A stretch of DNA of 64,000 nt from assembly GCF_004361835.1 (NCBI RefSeq), contig NZ_SNWD01000002.1:434001-498000 (forward strand). Reading direction: 5' to 3'. This document shows positions 8,485 to 18,747 of this stretch, piece after piece. Within the stretch, counting starts at the first letter, position 1. Every line of letters starts with the position of its first letter. A model generated the notes under the pieces. That model had not been told where the DNA came from, ran no database searches, and worked only from the letters and a program-made list of their open reading frames with translations. Both the position numbers and the translations under genes were made by a program. The DNA is from Stakelama pacifica (lineage in GTDB: Bacteria > Pseudomonadota > Alphaproteobacteria > Sphingomonadales > Sphingomonadaceae).

Positions 8485-11400
8485 ATGCATTCCGGCCTCC
8501 GCTTTCTCGATCATCCCGGCGAAATGGCGGAGCGTATCCGCAACGCCGACTGGAGCGCCCACCCGCTGGGGCCGATCGAGAGCTGGTCGCAGCCGCTTCG
8601 TTTTGCGGTGAATATCTGCCTCGGATCGCGCTTTCCCTGTGCCATCTATTGGGGGGCGGACCAGATTCTGCTCTACAACGATGCATGGGCGCCGATCCCC
8701 GCCGACCGCCATCCCTGGGCGCTGGGGCGCAAGGGTGCCGAGGTGTGGGCCGATATCTGGGACGTGGTCGGTCCGCAGCTCGCCGAGGTCGTGGACACGG
8801 CGCAGGGATTTGCGACCTATGACCAGCAGCTGATGATGGAGCGCGGCGGAATCCCGCGCGAAACCTATTGGAATTACAGCTTTACCCCGATCCGCGACGA
8901 AACGGGCAAGGTCGTCGGCATCCTCAATCAGGGAAACGAAACCACGCGCTCGGTCATGGCGGCGCGGATGCGGATCGCGCAGATCGACCGGTTCCGGGAG
9001 ATTGTTGATCAGGCGCCGGGCGCAATCGCGCTGCTCCACGGCCCCGATTATGTGTTCGAAATCGCCAATCGTTCCTATTGCGATCTGATCGGCAGGCAGG
9101 ATGTCATCGGCCGCCCGGTGCACGATGTCGTTCCGGAGGCGGTGCGTCAGGGATTTGTGGCGCTGCTCGACACCGTGTTTCGCAGCGGAGAGCCGTATCG
9201 CGGCGATTCGGTGCCGATCGAATTCGATCGCGGTCCGGATCAGCCGCCCGAGCGGCGCGTCATCGATTTCATCTATCAGCCGCTTACCGACAAAAACGGC
9301 ATGGTCACCGATATTTTTATCGAGGCCAATGACGTCACCGAAAAGATCGAGGCGGTGGAGGCACTGCGCGAGGTGAACGAGGCGCAGCGCTTCGTTCATG
9401 CGCTGTCCGAAAATCTGCGCGATCTGGATACGGTCGCTGCGGTCATGGATTTCGCCGCCCATGCCCTTGCCGAACGGCTGGGTGCCGATCGGGCGGGGTT
9501 CGTTCGTGTGGGCCCCGGGGATGAACTCGATTTCTCCGCCGGATGGAATAATGGCCGCCTGCCCCCCCTCACCGGCCGGGTCGCGCCCGAGACCGTCAGT
9601 CGGTTCGGGCTGGAGCGATTTCGCAATGGCGAAACGCTGCTGGTGCAGGATCTCGAACGCGAGAGCCGGCCCGGCGACGGACGCGCGGGCCTGTCGCCCG
9701 CCGGGATCGGCGTACCGGTGATGCGCGGCGGCGCATGGATCGCCAGCCTGTTCGTCAGTCAGGCCACGCCCCGCCAATGGCGGCAGGAGGATGTCGCGCT
9801 GGTCGAAGCGGTGGCGGAAACCAGCTGGGACGCGGTCGAACGAGTAGAGGCGCTGTCTGCGCTGCGCGAAAGCGAGGCACAGTTCCGGGCGATCACCAAT
9901 TCGATCGACGATATGGTGTGGTCGTCCCGGCCCGACGGCCATGTCGATTTCTATAACGACCGCTGGTACCAGTTTACGGGCGTCCCCTCCGGATCGACCG
10001 ACGGATCGAGCTGGGCGAACGTGCTGCATCCCGAAGATGTCGAACGCGCGGGCAGGACATGGCAGCATTCGCTCGCCACGGGCGAACCCTATCATATCGA
10101 ATATCGGATGCGGCACCATAGCGGCACCTATCGCTGGGCATTGGGGCGTGCGCAGCCGGTGCGTGACGAAAGCGGCGCCATCACCCGCTGGTTCGGCACC
10201 TGTACCGAGATACAGGCGCTGGTCGAGGCGCGCGAAGTGCTCGCCCGCTCGCGCGAAGAGCTGGAAGCCGAAGTCGATCAGCGTACCCGCCAGCTGATGG
10301 AGGCGGAGGCGAAGCTGCGTCATGCCCAGAAGATGGAGGCGGTGGGCCAGCTGACCGGCGGTATCGCGCACGATTTCAACAATATGCTCGCAGTCGTGCT
10401 GGGCGCACTCGACCTGATGGAGCGGCGCATCGAACGCGGCGAAGCGGATGTTTCGCGCTATATCGTCGCGGCGCGCGACGGGGCTTCGCGCGCGGCGTCG
10501 CTGACCCAGCGGCTGCTCGCCTTTTCGCGCCGCTCGCCGCTGTCGCCGCAATCGGTCGATGTGGGCGAGATGGTCGCCGGCATGTCCGAACTGCTCAATC
10601 GTACGCTGGGCGAAGCGATCCGGGTCAAAACCGACATCAGCGCAGCCAGCTGGTCAGCGATCGCCGATCCCAGCCAGCTCGAAAACAGCATCATCAATCT
10701 GGCGGTCAATGCCCGCGATGCGATGCCCGATGGGGGAGTGTTGCGGATCGCCACGGTCAACCGTACGGTCGACGCGGCTGAGTGCGAAGGCAGCGCGCTT
10801 TCGCCGGGCGATTATATCGAGATTTGCGTCAGCGATACCGGCATCGGCATGGCGCCGGACGTGGCGGCGCGCGCATTCGACCCGTTTTTCACGACCAAGG
10901 AAGTGGGCAAGGGCACCGGGCTCGGCCTCAGTCAGATTTTCGGCTTTGCGCGGCAGTCGGGCGGCGATGTCCGCATCGAAAGCACGCCGGGTACCGGCAC
11001 CGAGGTCCGCCTGCTATTGCCGCGCGATCAGCGCAACCTGCCGCGCGAAGATAGTGCGCGGACCGGCAATCGCAGCGCCGCGGCGGGGGGCAGCGAAACC
11101 ATATTGCTGGTCGAGGATGAAACGCGGGTGCGCGCCTTTTCGGCCGAAGCGCTGCGCGATCTCGGCTATTCGGTGCTGGAGGCTCGTAATGGCGAGGAAG
11201 CGCTGTCGATCATTGCATCGGGCGCGGTGCCGGACCTGCTCTTCACCGATGTCATCATGCCGGGGATGACCGGCCGCGCGCTCGCCGAACGGGTGCGGCA
11301 GCAATTGCCGGGATTGCGGCTGCTCTTCACCAGCGGTTATACCCGCGATGCGATGGATCAGGCGAGCAGCCTTGCCCCCTCCACGCTGGTGCTGCCCAAA

Positions 11401-11496
11401 CCGTTCGGGATCGGCGAGCTGGCGCGCGCGGTACGCGATGCGATCGACGGCCCTGTGATGCACAAGGGCATGGACGTGGACGCGCCGGGCGACTAG
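8485..11496 (+). CDS. Hybrid PAS/GAF sensor histidine kinase with C-terminal receiver
   Basis: A 1003-residue cytoplasmic-looking signalling protein with no membrane segment. Order: PAS-like domain (about 30-155), second PAS (165-290), GAF (305-455), third PAS with PAC (465-580), coiled coil (590-615), HisKA with phospho-accepting His629 in GGIAHDFNN, ATPase domain (N-box [27 protein letters not shown]), then a receiver domain (890-990) with phospho-acceptor Asp922 in [10 protein letters not shown]. The HDFNN H-box is typical of hybrid kinases with a fused receiver. The signal is unknown; the partner phosphotransferase or output protein is not encoded nearby. Confidence 0.92.
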   Translation: MHSGLRFLDHPGEMAERIRNADWSAHPLGPIESWSQPLRFAVNICLGSRFPCAIYWGADQILLYNDAWAPIPADRHPWALGRKGAEVWADIWDVVGPQLAEVVDTAQGFATYDQQLMMERGGIPRETYWNYSFTPIRDETGKVVGILNQGNETTRSVMAARMRIAQIDRFREIVDQAPGAIALLHGPDYVFEIANRSYCDLIGRQDVIGRPVHDVVPEAVRQGFVALLDTVFRSGEPYRGDSVPIEFDRGPDQPPERRVIDFIYQPLTDKNGMVTDIFIEANDVTEKIEAVEALREVNEAQRFVHALSENLRDLDTVAAVMDFAAHALAERLGADRAGFVRVGPGDELDFSAGWNNGRLPPLTGRVAPETVSRFGLERFRNGETLLVQDLERESRPGDGRAGLSPAGIGVPVMRGGAWIASLFVSQATPRQWRQEDVALVEAVAETSWDAVERVEALSALRESEAQFRAITNSIDDMVWSSRPDGHVDFYNDRWYQFTGVPSGSTDGSSWANVLHPEDVERAGRTWQHSLATGEPYHIEYRMRHHSGTYRWALGRAQPVRDESGAITRWFGTCTEIQALVEAREVLARSREELEAEVDQRTRQLMEAEAKLRHAQKMEAVGQLTGGIAHDFNNMLAVVLGALDLMERRIERGEADVSRYIVAARDGASRAASLTQRLLAFSRRSPLSPQSVDVGEMVAGMSELLNRTLGEAIRVKTDISAASWSAIADPSQLENSIINLAVNARDAMPDGGVLRIATVNRTVDAAECEGSALSPGDYIEICVSDTGIGMAPDVAARAFDPFFTTKEVGKGTGLGLSQIFGFARQSGGDVRIESTPGTGTEVRLLLPRDQRNLPREDSARTGNRSAAAGGSETILLVEDETRVRAFSAEALRDLGYSVLEARNGEEALSIIASGAVPDLLFTDVIMPGMTGRALAERVRQQLPGLRLLFTSGYTRDAMDQASSLAPSTLVLPKPFGIGELARAVRDAIDGPVMHKGMDVDAPGD

Positions 11497-11533
11497 TCCC
11501 GCCCGCGCAGGTTCCACAGGAAGGACGAGAGCA

Positions 11534-12823
11534 TTGGCGAATGTTGCGGTGATCGGTGCCCAATGGGGCGATGAAGGCAAGGGCAAGATCGTCGACTGGC
11601 TCGCCGAGCGCGCTGATATGGTGGTGCGCTTTCAGGGCGGGCATAATGCGGGCCATACGCTGGTCGTCGGCGACACCACCTATAAGCTTTCGCTGCTCCC
11701 CTCCGGCATTGTGCGCGGCACGCCCTCGGTGATCGGCAATGGCGTGGTGCTCGATCCCTGGGCGCTGAAGGCGGAGATCGGACGCCTGCGCGAACAGGGG
11801 GTCGATGTCACCCCCGACACGCTGATGATCGCCGAAAATTGCGCGCTGATCCTTCCCTTTCACCGCGATCTCGACGGCTTGCGCGAAGATGCCAGCGGTC
11901 AGGGCAAGATCGGGACGACGCGGCGCGGCATCGGCCCCGCGTATGAGGATAAGGTCGGGCGCCGCGCGATCCGGGTGTGCGACCTTGCCCATCTCGACGA
12001 TCTGGGACCGCAGCTCGACCGGCTGACCGCGCATCACGACGCGCTGCGCGCCGGTTTCGGCGAATCGCCGATCGATCGCGATGCGCTGATCGCCGAACTG
12101 CGTGAGATTGCGGGCTTCGTGCTGCCCTTCGCGCAGCCGGTATGGCGCAACCTTAACGAAGCGCGCTCGCGCGGGCGGCGCATTTTGTTCGAGGGCGCGC
12201 AGGGCGTGCTGCTCGATATCGATCACGGCACCTATCCGTTCGTCACCTCCTCCAACACGATCGCGGGCACCGCGGCGGGCGGATCGGGGCTGGGGCCGAG
12301 CGCGGTCGGCTTCGTGCTGGGCATTGCCAAAGCGTACACGACGCGCGTCGGCTCCGGCCCCTTCCCCACCGAACTCAATGACGATACGGGGCAGCGGCTG
12401 GGTGAGCGCGGGCATGAATTCGGCACGGTGACCGGGCGCAAGCGCCGCTGCGGCTGGTTCGATTCGGTGCTGGTGCGTCAATCGGTGGCGGTATCGGGCG
12501 TGACCGGGATCGCGCTGACCAAGCTCGACGTGCTCGACGGGTTCGACGCGGTGAAGATCTGCACCGGATACCGGCTGAACGGTCAGGATTACGACTATTT
12601 CCCCGCGCATGCCGCCGATCAGGCAGGCGTCGAGCCGGTGTACGAGGAAATCGAAGGCTGGAGCGAATCGACCGCCGGCGCGCGCAGCTGGGCCGACCTT
12701 CCGGCACAGGCGATCAAATATATCCGCCGCGTCGAAGAGCTGATCCAGTGCCCGGTCGCGCTGGTGTCGACCAGCCCGGAACGCGAAGACACGATTCTGG
12801 TCCGCGATCCGTTCGCGGACTGA
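11534..12823 (+). CDS. purA: Adenylosuccinate synthetase
   Basis: A 429-residue GTP-dependent enzyme that condenses IMP with aspartate in AMP synthesis. The N-terminal phosphate loop QWGDEGKGK carries Asp13 and Lys16; GGHNAGHT contains the catalytic His; the C-terminal region has the [11 protein letters not shown] signature. The start is a TTG (11534) after AGGAAGGAC. It lies 37 bases after the sensor kinase on the same strand, but the products share no pathway, so read-through is probably incidental. Confidence 0.97.
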   Translation: MANVAVIGAQWGDEGKGKIVDWLAERADMVVRFQGGHNAGHTLVVGDTTYKLSLLPSGIVRGTPSVIGNGVVLDPWALKAEIGRLREQGVDVTPDTLMIAENCALILPFHRDLDGLREDASGQGKIGTTRRGIGPAYEDKVGRRAIRVCDLAHLDDLGPQLDRLTAHHDALRAGFGESPIDRDALIAELREIAGFVLPFAQPVWRNLNEARSRGRRILFEGAQGVLLDIDHGTYPFVTSSNTIAGTAAGGSGLGPSAVGFVLGIAKAYTTRVGSGPFPTELNDDTGQRLGERGHEFGTVTGRKRRCGWFDSVLVRQSVAVSGVTGIALTKLDVLDGFDAVKICTGYRLNGQDYDYFPAHAADQAGVEPVYEEIEGWSESTAGARSWADLPAQAIKYIRRVEELIQCPVALVSTSPEREDTILVRDPFAD

Positions 12824-12847
12824 GTTTCATGCTCCCCTGCCGTTTAC

Positions 12848-12916
12848 GCTGAGCGAAGTCGAAGCGCCGCCCTTCTTGCCTGCGCTGTAAGAAGAACGGT
12901 CCTTCGACAAGCTCAG
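12848..12916. repeat. CTGAGC-TTGTCGAAG palindromic repeat downstream of purA
   Basis: Inverted arms: CTGAGCGAAGTCGAAG (from 12849) and CTTCGACAAGCTCAG (12902-12916), the same family as the copy in the E2 linker. It sits between the convergent purA and 13007-13468 genes. It can fold but has no U-tract, so I do not call it a terminator. Confidence 0.7.
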
Positions 12917-13006
12917 GACCAGCGGCATGGGTGGGTAAGCCGCATTTCGCGCGATGGCGAACCCTTCAGCCGACAAACACCGCGAATGCTGACTAGCCCG
13001 CGCCCA

Positions 13007-13468
13007 CTATGACGCGATCAGCACTTCGCCCCGCGCTGGCTCACCCGTACCCGGCGGCACCATGCTGGGATTTGTCGGGTAGCTGCTGCCGTTAAAGCGC
13101 AGTCGCGCGCGATAGGCTGGAATCGTACCGCCGCCCGCTACGGTCACCTCCAGATCGCGCCAGCCATTGGTCCGGCTATCCAGCACACGGATCGGCAGCC
13201 GGGCAACGGTGATGCGGGTGACAACGCGATAGCCGCCCTTCGGCATTCTAGCGACGACGAACAGGTTGCAGCCGCCCGACCCGCAATAGCTTCGCCCCTG
13301 TGCATAAATCAGCCCTTCAGGAACGCCGTCGCCGTTAAGATCGGCTTCGGCGAGCATTGCCTTGCCTCCATCGAGCAGGGTTGCGGCATAGGCCTGCAAG
13401 CTTTGCGGCGCGCGATGCGCTGCCTGCGACGGGGCAGCGATCAGCGCGATCGGAATCAGCGCGGCCAT
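13007..13468 (-). CDS. Exported protein of unknown function with a calcium-loop-like motif
   Basis: A 153-residue protein with an N-terminal signal peptide (MAALIPIALIAAPSQAA). The mature part has DLNGDGVPEG, an acidic loop of the kind seen in dockerin and FG-GAP calcium sites, then a small Cys-containing loop (YCGSGGCN) and a beta-rich domain. Start chosen at the ATG before the signal peptide; two in-frame GTG codons 12 and 18 bases upstream are alternatives. It follows aroC on the same strand at the end of the fabI-aroC operon. Confidence 0.7.
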   Translation of the reverse strand: MAALIPIALIAAPSQAAHRAPQSLQAYAATLLDGGKAMLAEADLNGDGVPEGLIYAQGRSYCGSGGCNLFVVARMPKGGYRVVTRITVARLPIRVLDSRTNGWRDLEVTVAGGGTIPAYRARLRFNGSSYPTNPSMVPPGTGEPARGEVLIAS

Positions 13469-13490
13469 TGGCCCGGCCACTTTCACCCGC

Positions 13491-14558
13491 TTACCCGCAT
13501 TGGGCGCGGTGGAGCAGTTTCTGGTCGGCGAGAACCAGCGCGACCATTGCTTCGACCACGGGCACGCCGCGAATGCCGACACAGGGATCGTGGCGACCTT
13601 TGGTGGCGATTTCGCTTGCCTCGCCCTCGCGCGTCACCGTTTCGACGGGGATCAGGATCGAGCTGGTCGGTTTGAACGCGACGCGCAGGCGCACCGGCTG
13701 GCCGGTCGAGATGCCGCCCGCAATGCCGCCCGCATGGTTGGCGAGAAATTCGGGGCCATCGGTGCCGGGGCGCATCGGATCGGCATTCGCCTCACCCGAA
13801 AGCGCAGCCGCGCCGAAGCCGTCGCCGATCTCGACGCCCTTGACTGCGTTGATGCTCATGCAGGCCGCCGCGAGTTCGCTGTCGAGCTTGGCGTAGAGCG
13901 GCGCTCCCCATCCTGCCGGAACGCCGGTCGCTTCGCATGTCACCACTGCGCCTAGCGACGAGCCTGCCTTGCGAGCGGCATCAACGAGCTTTTCCCAGCG
14001 CCTGGCCGCTTCCCGGTCGGGGCAGAAAAAGGGGTTGTTGCCGATTTCGTTCGCATCGAACTTTGCCGGATCGATTCGGTCGCCGCCGATCGATTCGACC
14101 CATGCGGTGATCGTCACTTCCGGAATGACCGCCCGCGCCACCGCGCCCGCCGCGACGCGCGCTGCGGTTTCGCGCGCGCTGCTGCGCCCGCCGCCGCGAT
14201 AGTCGCGAAAGCCGTATTTGGCGTCATAGGCATAATCGGCATGGCCGGGGCGATAGGCTTTGGCGACCTCGGAATAATCTTTCGATCGCTGGTCGGTATT
14301 TTCGATCATCAGCGAAATCGGCGTGCCGGTGGTGCGCCCTTCGAACACCCCCGACAGGATGCGCACCGCATCGGGTTCGCGCCGCTGCGTCGTGAAACGC
14401 GACGTGCCCGGACGACGCTTGTCGAGAAAGGGCTGAATATCGCTTTCGGACAGCACCAGCCCCGGCGGGCACCCGTCGACGACCGCGCCCAGCGCAGGCC
14501 CGTGGCTTTCGCCCCAGGTGGTGAAGCGGAAAACGCGACCGAATGTGTTGTAGCTCAT
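13491..14558 (-). CDS. aroC: Chorismate synthase
   Basis: A 355-residue FMN-dependent enzyme making chorismate from EPSP, the last shikimate-pathway step. It starts [20 protein letters not shown] and contains the [14 protein letters not shown] and GGRSSARET signatures and a C-terminal GRHDPCVG. The ATG overlaps the stop of the upstream DUF2442 gene (ATGA), fixing the start and implying translational coupling. The longer upstream open frame is non-coding shadow. Confidence 0.97.
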   Translation of the reverse strand: MSYNTFGRVFRFTTWGESHGPALGAVVDGCPPGLVLSESDIQPFLDKRRPGTSRFTTQRREPDAVRILSGVFEGRTTGTPISLMIENTDQRSKDYSEVAKAYRPGHADYAYDAKYGFRDYRGGGRSSARETAARVAAGAVARAVIPEVTITAWVESIGGDRIDPAKFDANEIGNNPFFCPDREAARRWEKLVDAARKAGSSLGAVVTCEATGVPAGWGAPLYAKLDSELAAACMSINAVKGVEIGDGFGAAALSGEANADPMRPGTDGPEFLANHAGGIAGGISTGQPVRLRVAFKPTSSILIPVETVTREGEASEIATKGRHDPCVGIRGVPVVEAMVALVLADQKLLHRAQCG

Positions 14559-14815
14559 GCGGCCTTCGCTGGCGAAGCGGTTTCCATCCGGTCGGCAAGC
14601 AGCGTGGCGATCGCGATGTCCTCGTCGAGCGCCTCCCAATGGATGCCGCTGGGCGAGAGGAAGAAGTCCTTCCGCTCCGCCTCGCTGCCGTTCAGCAGGC
14701 GCGGAAACCATGCCAGCGGCACGCCGATCGTGCGCCCGTCCTCAAGCTTCACCCACATCGAGTCTTCGTCGAACGTGACGTCAGTTGCTTCCGGTGAAAA
14801 AGGCGTCCCATGCAT
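14555..14815 (-). CDS. DUF2442 domain protein
   Basis: An 86-residue protein with the DUF2442 pattern: a beta-rich N-terminus with [21 protein letters not shown], then HWEALDEDI near the end. DUF2442 genes often sit beside DUF4160 genes, as here, and the pair has been discussed as a possible toxin-antitoxin-like unit. It overlaps the DUF4160 gene by 35 bases upstream and aroC by 4 bases downstream. Its activity is not known. Confidence 0.8.
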   Translation of the reverse strand: MHGTPFSPEATDVTFDEDSMWVKLEDGRTIGVPLAWFPRLLNGSEAERKDFFLSPSGIHWEALDEDIAIATLLADRMETASPAKAA

Positions 14816-15032
14816 CTTTGATTTCCTGTCGGCGTCGTGTCACGATTGCTTGTACCACCCGCAATTCACGCGGGGTGAGGCGTCGATTATAGGCGATCCG
14901 CACATCGGGATACAGCCAAAGCTTGGCATCGCCGCCGGGCCGCGCGACATGGATATGGGCTGGCTCCAGCGGATCGCCTTCGCCCGAATAGAAGTGAAAC
15001 CGAAATCCGGCCTCCCAAAACACCACCGGCAT
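14781..15032 (-). CDS. DUF4160 domain protein
   Basis: An 83-residue protein matching DUF4160: FRFHFYSGEGDPLEPAHIHV with the conserved HIHV, then AKLWLYPDVRIAYNR and a C-terminal helix ending WDAFF. It starts at the ATG before PVVFWEAG. The 35-base overlap with the next gene (DUF2442) indicates co-translation. The two form a small cassette set between a GNAT gene and aroC. Function unknown. Confidence 0.8.
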   Translation of the reverse strand: MPVVFWEAGFRFHFYSGEGDPLEPAHIHVARPGGDAKLWLYPDVRIAYNRRLTPRELRVVQAIVTRRRQEIKDAWDAFFTGSN

Positions 15033-15051
15033 CACTGTTCCCTTGTCGTCG

Positions 15052-15573
15052 TCACCCCTCCGCCAACGCGGCGAAGGCGTCGGCGTGGCGGGCCTCGCCG
15101 CGCGGGCCGCAGGGAAGCCCGCCCTGCAGGTCCAGCGCCAGCAGGAAGGGACCGGCATAGGGCGAATCGAACCCTTCGGCGGCTTGCGCCGAAAAGCCGA
15201 AGCGATTGTAAAATCCCGGTTCGCCGAGCACGAACATCAGCAGCGCGCCCGCTTCGCGCATCCGGTCGATGGCGGCGCGGATCAGCGCCTCGGCCGTGCC
15301 GCTGCCGCGATGTTCGGGGAGCACCGCCACCGGCGCCAGCGCGACGGCGGGGGCGGGGTCGCCGCCGATGGAAAGCGTCATCCGGCTGACCGCGACCAGT
15401 CCCTGCACGTCACTGGTCGCTTCATCGCGCGCGATCAGGACAAGGACCAGCTCGCCGTCGATCGCAAGCTGCTTGACCAGATTCGCTTCTGCCGGGCGGG
15501 CGAAGCAGCGGCCGAGGACATGGTCGATATCGGCGGCATCGACGGGCCGCGCGGGGTGGATGACGCTGCTCAT
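15052..15573 (-). CDS. GNAT family N-acetyltransferase
   Basis: A 173-residue acetyl-CoA-dependent acyltransferase. The acetyl-CoA loop reads VLPEHRGSGTAEAL, and the following strand-helix with LGEPGFYNRFGF is typical of the YhbS-like GNAT group. The ATG overlaps the stop of the upstream VOC gene (ATGA). The substrate is unknown; genomic neighbours (fabI, aroC) do not suggest one. Confidence 0.85.
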   Translation of the reverse strand: MSSVIHPARPVDAADIDHVLGRCFARPAEANLVKQLAIDGELVLVLIARDEATSDVQGLVAVSRMTLSIGGDPAPAVALAPVAVLPEHRGSGTAEALIRAAIDRMREAGALLMFVLGEPGFYNRFGFSAQAAEGFDSPYAGPFLLALDLQGGLPCGPRGEARHADAFAALAEG

Positions 15574-15926
15574 GCCGCGACGATCTCCACCCGGTTGCCG
15601 TGCTCGTCCTCGGTAAAGAACCGCTCCCGGCTGCCGAGCGGGATATCGGCGCGGACCGGATGGCCCGCCGCCTCGACCGCGCTGCGCAACGCGGTCAGAT
15701 CGTCCACGGCGATCGCCACATGCGCTTTTGTCGCGGGCCGGAAATCGGGATCGACGCCGATGTGCAGTTGCAGCGCGCCGATCGCGAACCAGCAACCGCC
15801 GCGCCCCGCCTGCTCGGCAGGTTTGGGGATTTCAGAAAGGCCGATCACGCCGCCGTAAAAGCGCCGCGCAGCATCCTCCCCGCCCGCCGGAATGGCGACC
15901 TGCACATGATCGAGCGTCGCCGCCAT
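15570..15926 (-). CDS. VOC (glyoxalase/bleomycin-resistance fold) family protein
   Basis: A 118-residue single-domain vicinal-oxygen-chelate protein. It begins LDHVQVAIPAGGEDAARRFYGGVIGL, with the first metal-ligand-type His, and ends in HGNRVEI, where the family's terminal Glu lies. It starts 4 bases after the fabI stop and overlaps the GNAT gene by 4 bases. Members include glyoxalases, dioxygenases and resistance proteins; which applies here cannot be told. Confidence 0.83.
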   Translation of the reverse strand: MAATLDHVQVAIPAGGEDAARRFYGGVIGLSEIPKPAEQAGRGGCWFAIGALQLHIGVDPDFRPATKAHVAIAVDDLTALRSAVEAAGHPVRADIPLGSRERFFTEDEHGNRVEIVAA

Positions 15927-15930
15927 GGTG

Positions 15931-16734
15931 TCAGCTCAGCGCGATATCGGGCGCGTCCTCGGCCTTCATGCCGATGACATTATAGCCCGCATCGACATGA
16001 TGGATTTCGCCGGTAACGCCGCTCGACAGGTCGGACAGAAGATACAGGCCGGCGCCGCCGACATCGTCGATGGTGACGTTGCGCTTCAGCGGGCTGTTGA
16101 GCTCATTCCATTTCAGAATGTAGCGGAAATCGCCGATACCGCTGGCGGCCAGCGTCTTGATCGGCCCGGCCGAGATCGCGTTCACCCGGATATTGTCGCG
16201 CCCCAGATCGACCGCGAGATACTGGACCGACGTGTCGAGCGCCGACTTTGCGACGCCCATGACATTGTAATGCGGAACGACCTTTTCCGACCCGTAATAG
16301 GTCAGCGTCAGCAGCGCTCCGCCATTGGGCATCATCGCCTGTGCGCGCCTCGCCACTGCGGTAAAGCTGTAGACCGAGATGTTCATCGTCATCAGGAAAT
16401 TGTCGAGGCTAGTATCGTAATAGCGCCCGCGCAGCTGATTCTTGTCCGAAAAGCCGATGGCGTGCACGACGAAATCGATCGTAGGCCATTTGTCGGCAAG
16501 CTGCGCAAACGCAGCGTCGAGCCGGTCCATGTCGGACACGTCGCATTCGATCAATGTGTCGCTGCCCAGCTGTTCGGCGAGCGGGCGCACGCGCTTGGCC
16601 AGCGCTTCGCCCTGATAGGTGAAGGCCAGCTCCGCCCCCTGTTCAGCAAGCTGCTTCGCGATGCCCCAGGCCAGCGACTTGTCGTTGGCCAGGCCCATAA
16701 TCAGCCCGCGCTTGCCCTGCATCAATCCCGTCAC
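15931..16734 (-). CDS. fabI: Enoyl-[acyl-carrier-protein] reductase (NADH), FabI type
   Basis: A 267-residue divergent short-chain reductase that completes each round of fatty-acid elongation. The cofactor region is GLIMGLANDKSLAWGIA, and the FabI-type catalytic pair Tyr-x6-Lys is seen in HYNVMGVAK. The SAGPIKTLAASGI segment is the substrate-binding loop. First gene of a tightly spaced minus-strand operon running to aroC. BrkB lies 14 bases upstream on the same strand. Confidence 0.95.
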   Translation of the reverse strand: MTGLMQGKRGLIMGLANDKSLAWGIAKQLAEQGAELAFTYQGEALAKRVRPLAEQLGSDTLIECDVSDMDRLDAAFAQLADKWPTIDFVVHAIGFSDKNQLRGRYYDTSLDNFLMTMNISVYSFTAVARRAQAMMPNGGALLTLTYYGSEKVVPHYNVMGVAKSALDTSVQYLAVDLGRDNIRVNAISAGPIKTLAASGIGDFRYILKWNELNSPLKRNVTIDDVGGAGLYLLSDLSSGVTGEIHHVDAGYNVIGMKAEDAPDIALS

Positions 16735-16748
16735 GTCCGACTTGCTCC

Positions 16749-17702
16749 TTATTCTTCCGGCCGCTCGGGCCTTGAAAGGTCGTCTAGCTCGTCAAGGGGC
16801 ACTTCCGCCAGTGCCGCGTTCAATTCGGCGCCGATCACTACGCCAAGCCCGACGATATAGAAGAAAATCAACACGATCATCACCCCGGCAAGGCTGCCAT
16901 AGGTCAGATCGTAGCCGCCCAGCTGACCGATAATGACGGGAAGCAAAGCCGTGACGGCGAGCCACCAGAACGTGACAAAGGCAGGACCGGGCCATTTCGG
17001 GCAGTCGCCGCTGCGATAGCGGCTGGGGGTCAGCGTGTAGAAGAGGATATAGAGCGCGCCGAACAGCGCGATTGCCGGCACGACGCGGGTCAGCGACACG
17101 GCCTGCGCCCAGCCGGTGGCGAAGGGCAGCACGCGCAGGATAAATTGCTCGACGCCCGTCAGCACCACCTGAAAACTGAACGACAGCATCACCAGCACCA
17201 CCGATGCGATGATCAGGCCCACCGAACCCAGCCGGTTCTCCCAGAAAGGGCGGCTCGACACCGTGCCGTACGCGCGGTGGAGGATCGATCGGACGGTTTC
17301 GATGAAGCTCGCCGTGGTCCACAGCCCGACCAGCGCGCCCAGCCAGAGCAGTGAGCCCGAGCGCGCGGCGAGCACATCGCTGATCGGCTGATACAATACG
17401 CTCGACACATCGGGCGGTACGGTGCGCAGAAATGCGTTCAGCGCATTAAGCCCGTCGCCCGTCCGACCGACCAGCCGCGCGACCGCCGCCGCGACGATAA
17501 AGAACGGAAACAGCGTCAGCAGCGACAGATAGGCAAGGTTGCCGGCATGCATGAACCCGTCGTTCCACACGCCGATCGCAACCCGCTTCGTCACCTCGAT
17601 CGCGCGGTCGCTGATCCCCAGATCGTCGAGCCGCCGATGGATTTTTCCGCCCAGCCCCTTGCGCCGGGCCTCGGGAGATTCGGGAGAGCCGTCTTCCGCC
17701 AC
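16749..17702 (-). CDS. YihY/BrkB family inner-membrane protein
   Basis: A 317-residue membrane protein with about six hydrophobic segments and the family hallmarks NLAYLSLLTLFPFFIVAAA and LYILFYTLTPSRYRSG. The GTG at 17702 lies 7 bases after the J-domain gene's stop and gives the usual family length; an ATG at 17762 would add 20 residues overlapping the dnaJ-like gene. Despite old annotations as ribonuclease BN, the family is of unknown function, possibly transport or envelope related. Confidence 0.82.
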   Translation of the reverse strand: MAEDGSPESPEARRKGLGGKIHRRLDDLGISDRAIEVTKRVAIGVWNDGFMHAGNLAYLSLLTLFPFFIVAAAVARLVGRTGDGLNALNAFLRTVPPDVSSVLYQPISDVLAARSGSLLWLGALVGLWTTASFIETVRSILHRAYGTVSSRPFWENRLGSVGLIIASVVLVMLSFSFQVVLTGVEQFILRVLPFATGWAQAVSLTRVVPAIALFGALYILFYTLTPSRYRSGDCPKWPGPAFVTFWWLAVTALLPVIIGQLGGYDLTYGSLAGVMIVLIFFYIVGLGVVIGAELNAALAEVPLDELDDLSRPERPEE

Positions 17703-17709
17703 AAGCGCG

Positions 17710-18675
17710 TTAAACGCCGAGGCCCGTCCGCGGGTTGCGAATATCGCCCGTCCAGTTTTCAACGAACTGCTTCAGCCCCGCATCGTTCGCCGGAATTTCC
17801 AGCATCAGCGTGACGAGCTGATCGCCGCGCCCGCCGCCCTTTTTGTGAAAGCCGCGCTCTTTCAGGCGAAGTATCTTGCCCGAGCTCGACCCGGCGGGGA
17901 TCGTCAGCATCACCGCGCCGTCGACCGTCGGCACCCGCACCTTGCCGCCCAGCACCGCCTCTTTCAGCGTCACCGGCAGGTCGAGCCGGATATTGTCGCC
18001 GTCGCGGGTGTAGAATTTATGCGGCTGAATCTCGATCGTGACGATGCCATCGCCATTGCCGCCCGGCCCCGGCTGTCCTTTGCCGGTCAGGCGCATCTGG
18101 GTGCCGTCCTCGACCCCGGCGGGGAGTTTCAGGTCGATCGTCTTACCGTCGGAAAGCGTGATCCGCTGCGGACGGAGCGCCGCTGCATCCTCGAACGGAA
18201 CGGAAAGGCGATAGGCAGTGTTTGCGCCCTTGGGCTGTTGCCGCTTGCCGAAGCCCGAATTGCCGTATCCGCTACGAAAGCCGCCGCCGCTGCTTTGCCC
18301 GCGTCCTCCGCCGAAGCCGAACAGGCCTTCGAAAATATCGCCCAGATCGCCGCTGTCGCCGCCACCGCCGAAATCGAACTGCGATCCGCCCGAGCGGAAC
18401 CCGCCGCCGCCGGGACCGCCCGCACCGCCGCCGAAGCCGAAGGGCGAGGTGGGATTGCCGTCGGCATCGATTTCGCCCCGGTCGAAACGCGCGCGCTTAT
18501 CCTTGTCGGTGAGCAGGTCATAGGCCTGAGTCACCTGGCTGAACCGCTCCGCCGCCTTCGGATTATCGCGATTGCGGTCGGGGTGCAGCTCCTTGGCGAG
18601 CTTGCGATACGCTTTTTTGATATCGGCCTCGCTCGCCCCGCGCGCGACGCCCAAAGTTGCATATGGATCGGCCAT
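17710..18675 (-). CDS. CbpA-type DnaJ co-chaperone
   Basis: A 321-residue class B J-protein. The J domain (1-70) has HPD at 31-33; a Gly/Phe-rich region follows (about 70-140), with no zinc-finger Cys clusters, then two beta-sandwich peptide-binding domains. It would stimulate DnaK ATPase and deliver clients. No dnaK or cbpM lies beside it, so it is probably the accessory J-protein rather than the main DnaJ. Confidence 0.9.
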   Translation of the reverse strand: MADPYATLGVARGASEADIKKAYRKLAKELHPDRNRDNPKAAERFSQVTQAYDLLTDKDKRARFDRGEIDADGNPTSPFGFGGGAGGPGGGGFRSGGSQFDFGGGGDSGDLGDIFEGLFGFGGGRGQSSGGGFRSGYGNSGFGKRQQPKGANTAYRLSVPFEDAAALRPQRITLSDGKTIDLKLPAGVEDGTQMRLTGKGQPGPGGNGDGIVTIEIQPHKFYTRDGDNIRLDLPVTLKEAVLGGKVRVPTVDGAVMLTIPAGSSSGKILRLKERGFHKKGGGRGDQLVTLMLEIPANDAGLKQFVENWTGDIRNPRTGLGV

Positions 18676-18747
18676 TATTGTCCTGAACGTTCGAATAAGT
18701 CTTTGGCTGCTACATCGTCTTCGCTGCGCCGGTGCGCAAGGGCCGCG

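Noticed and set aside
8392..10551. A 719-codon minus-strand frame opposite the sensor kinase
   Set aside because: Shadow of the kinase gene; high Arg/His content and no domain pattern.
12848..12916. Terminator of purA
   Set aside because: The palindrome lacks a U-tract and belongs to the dispersed repeat family.
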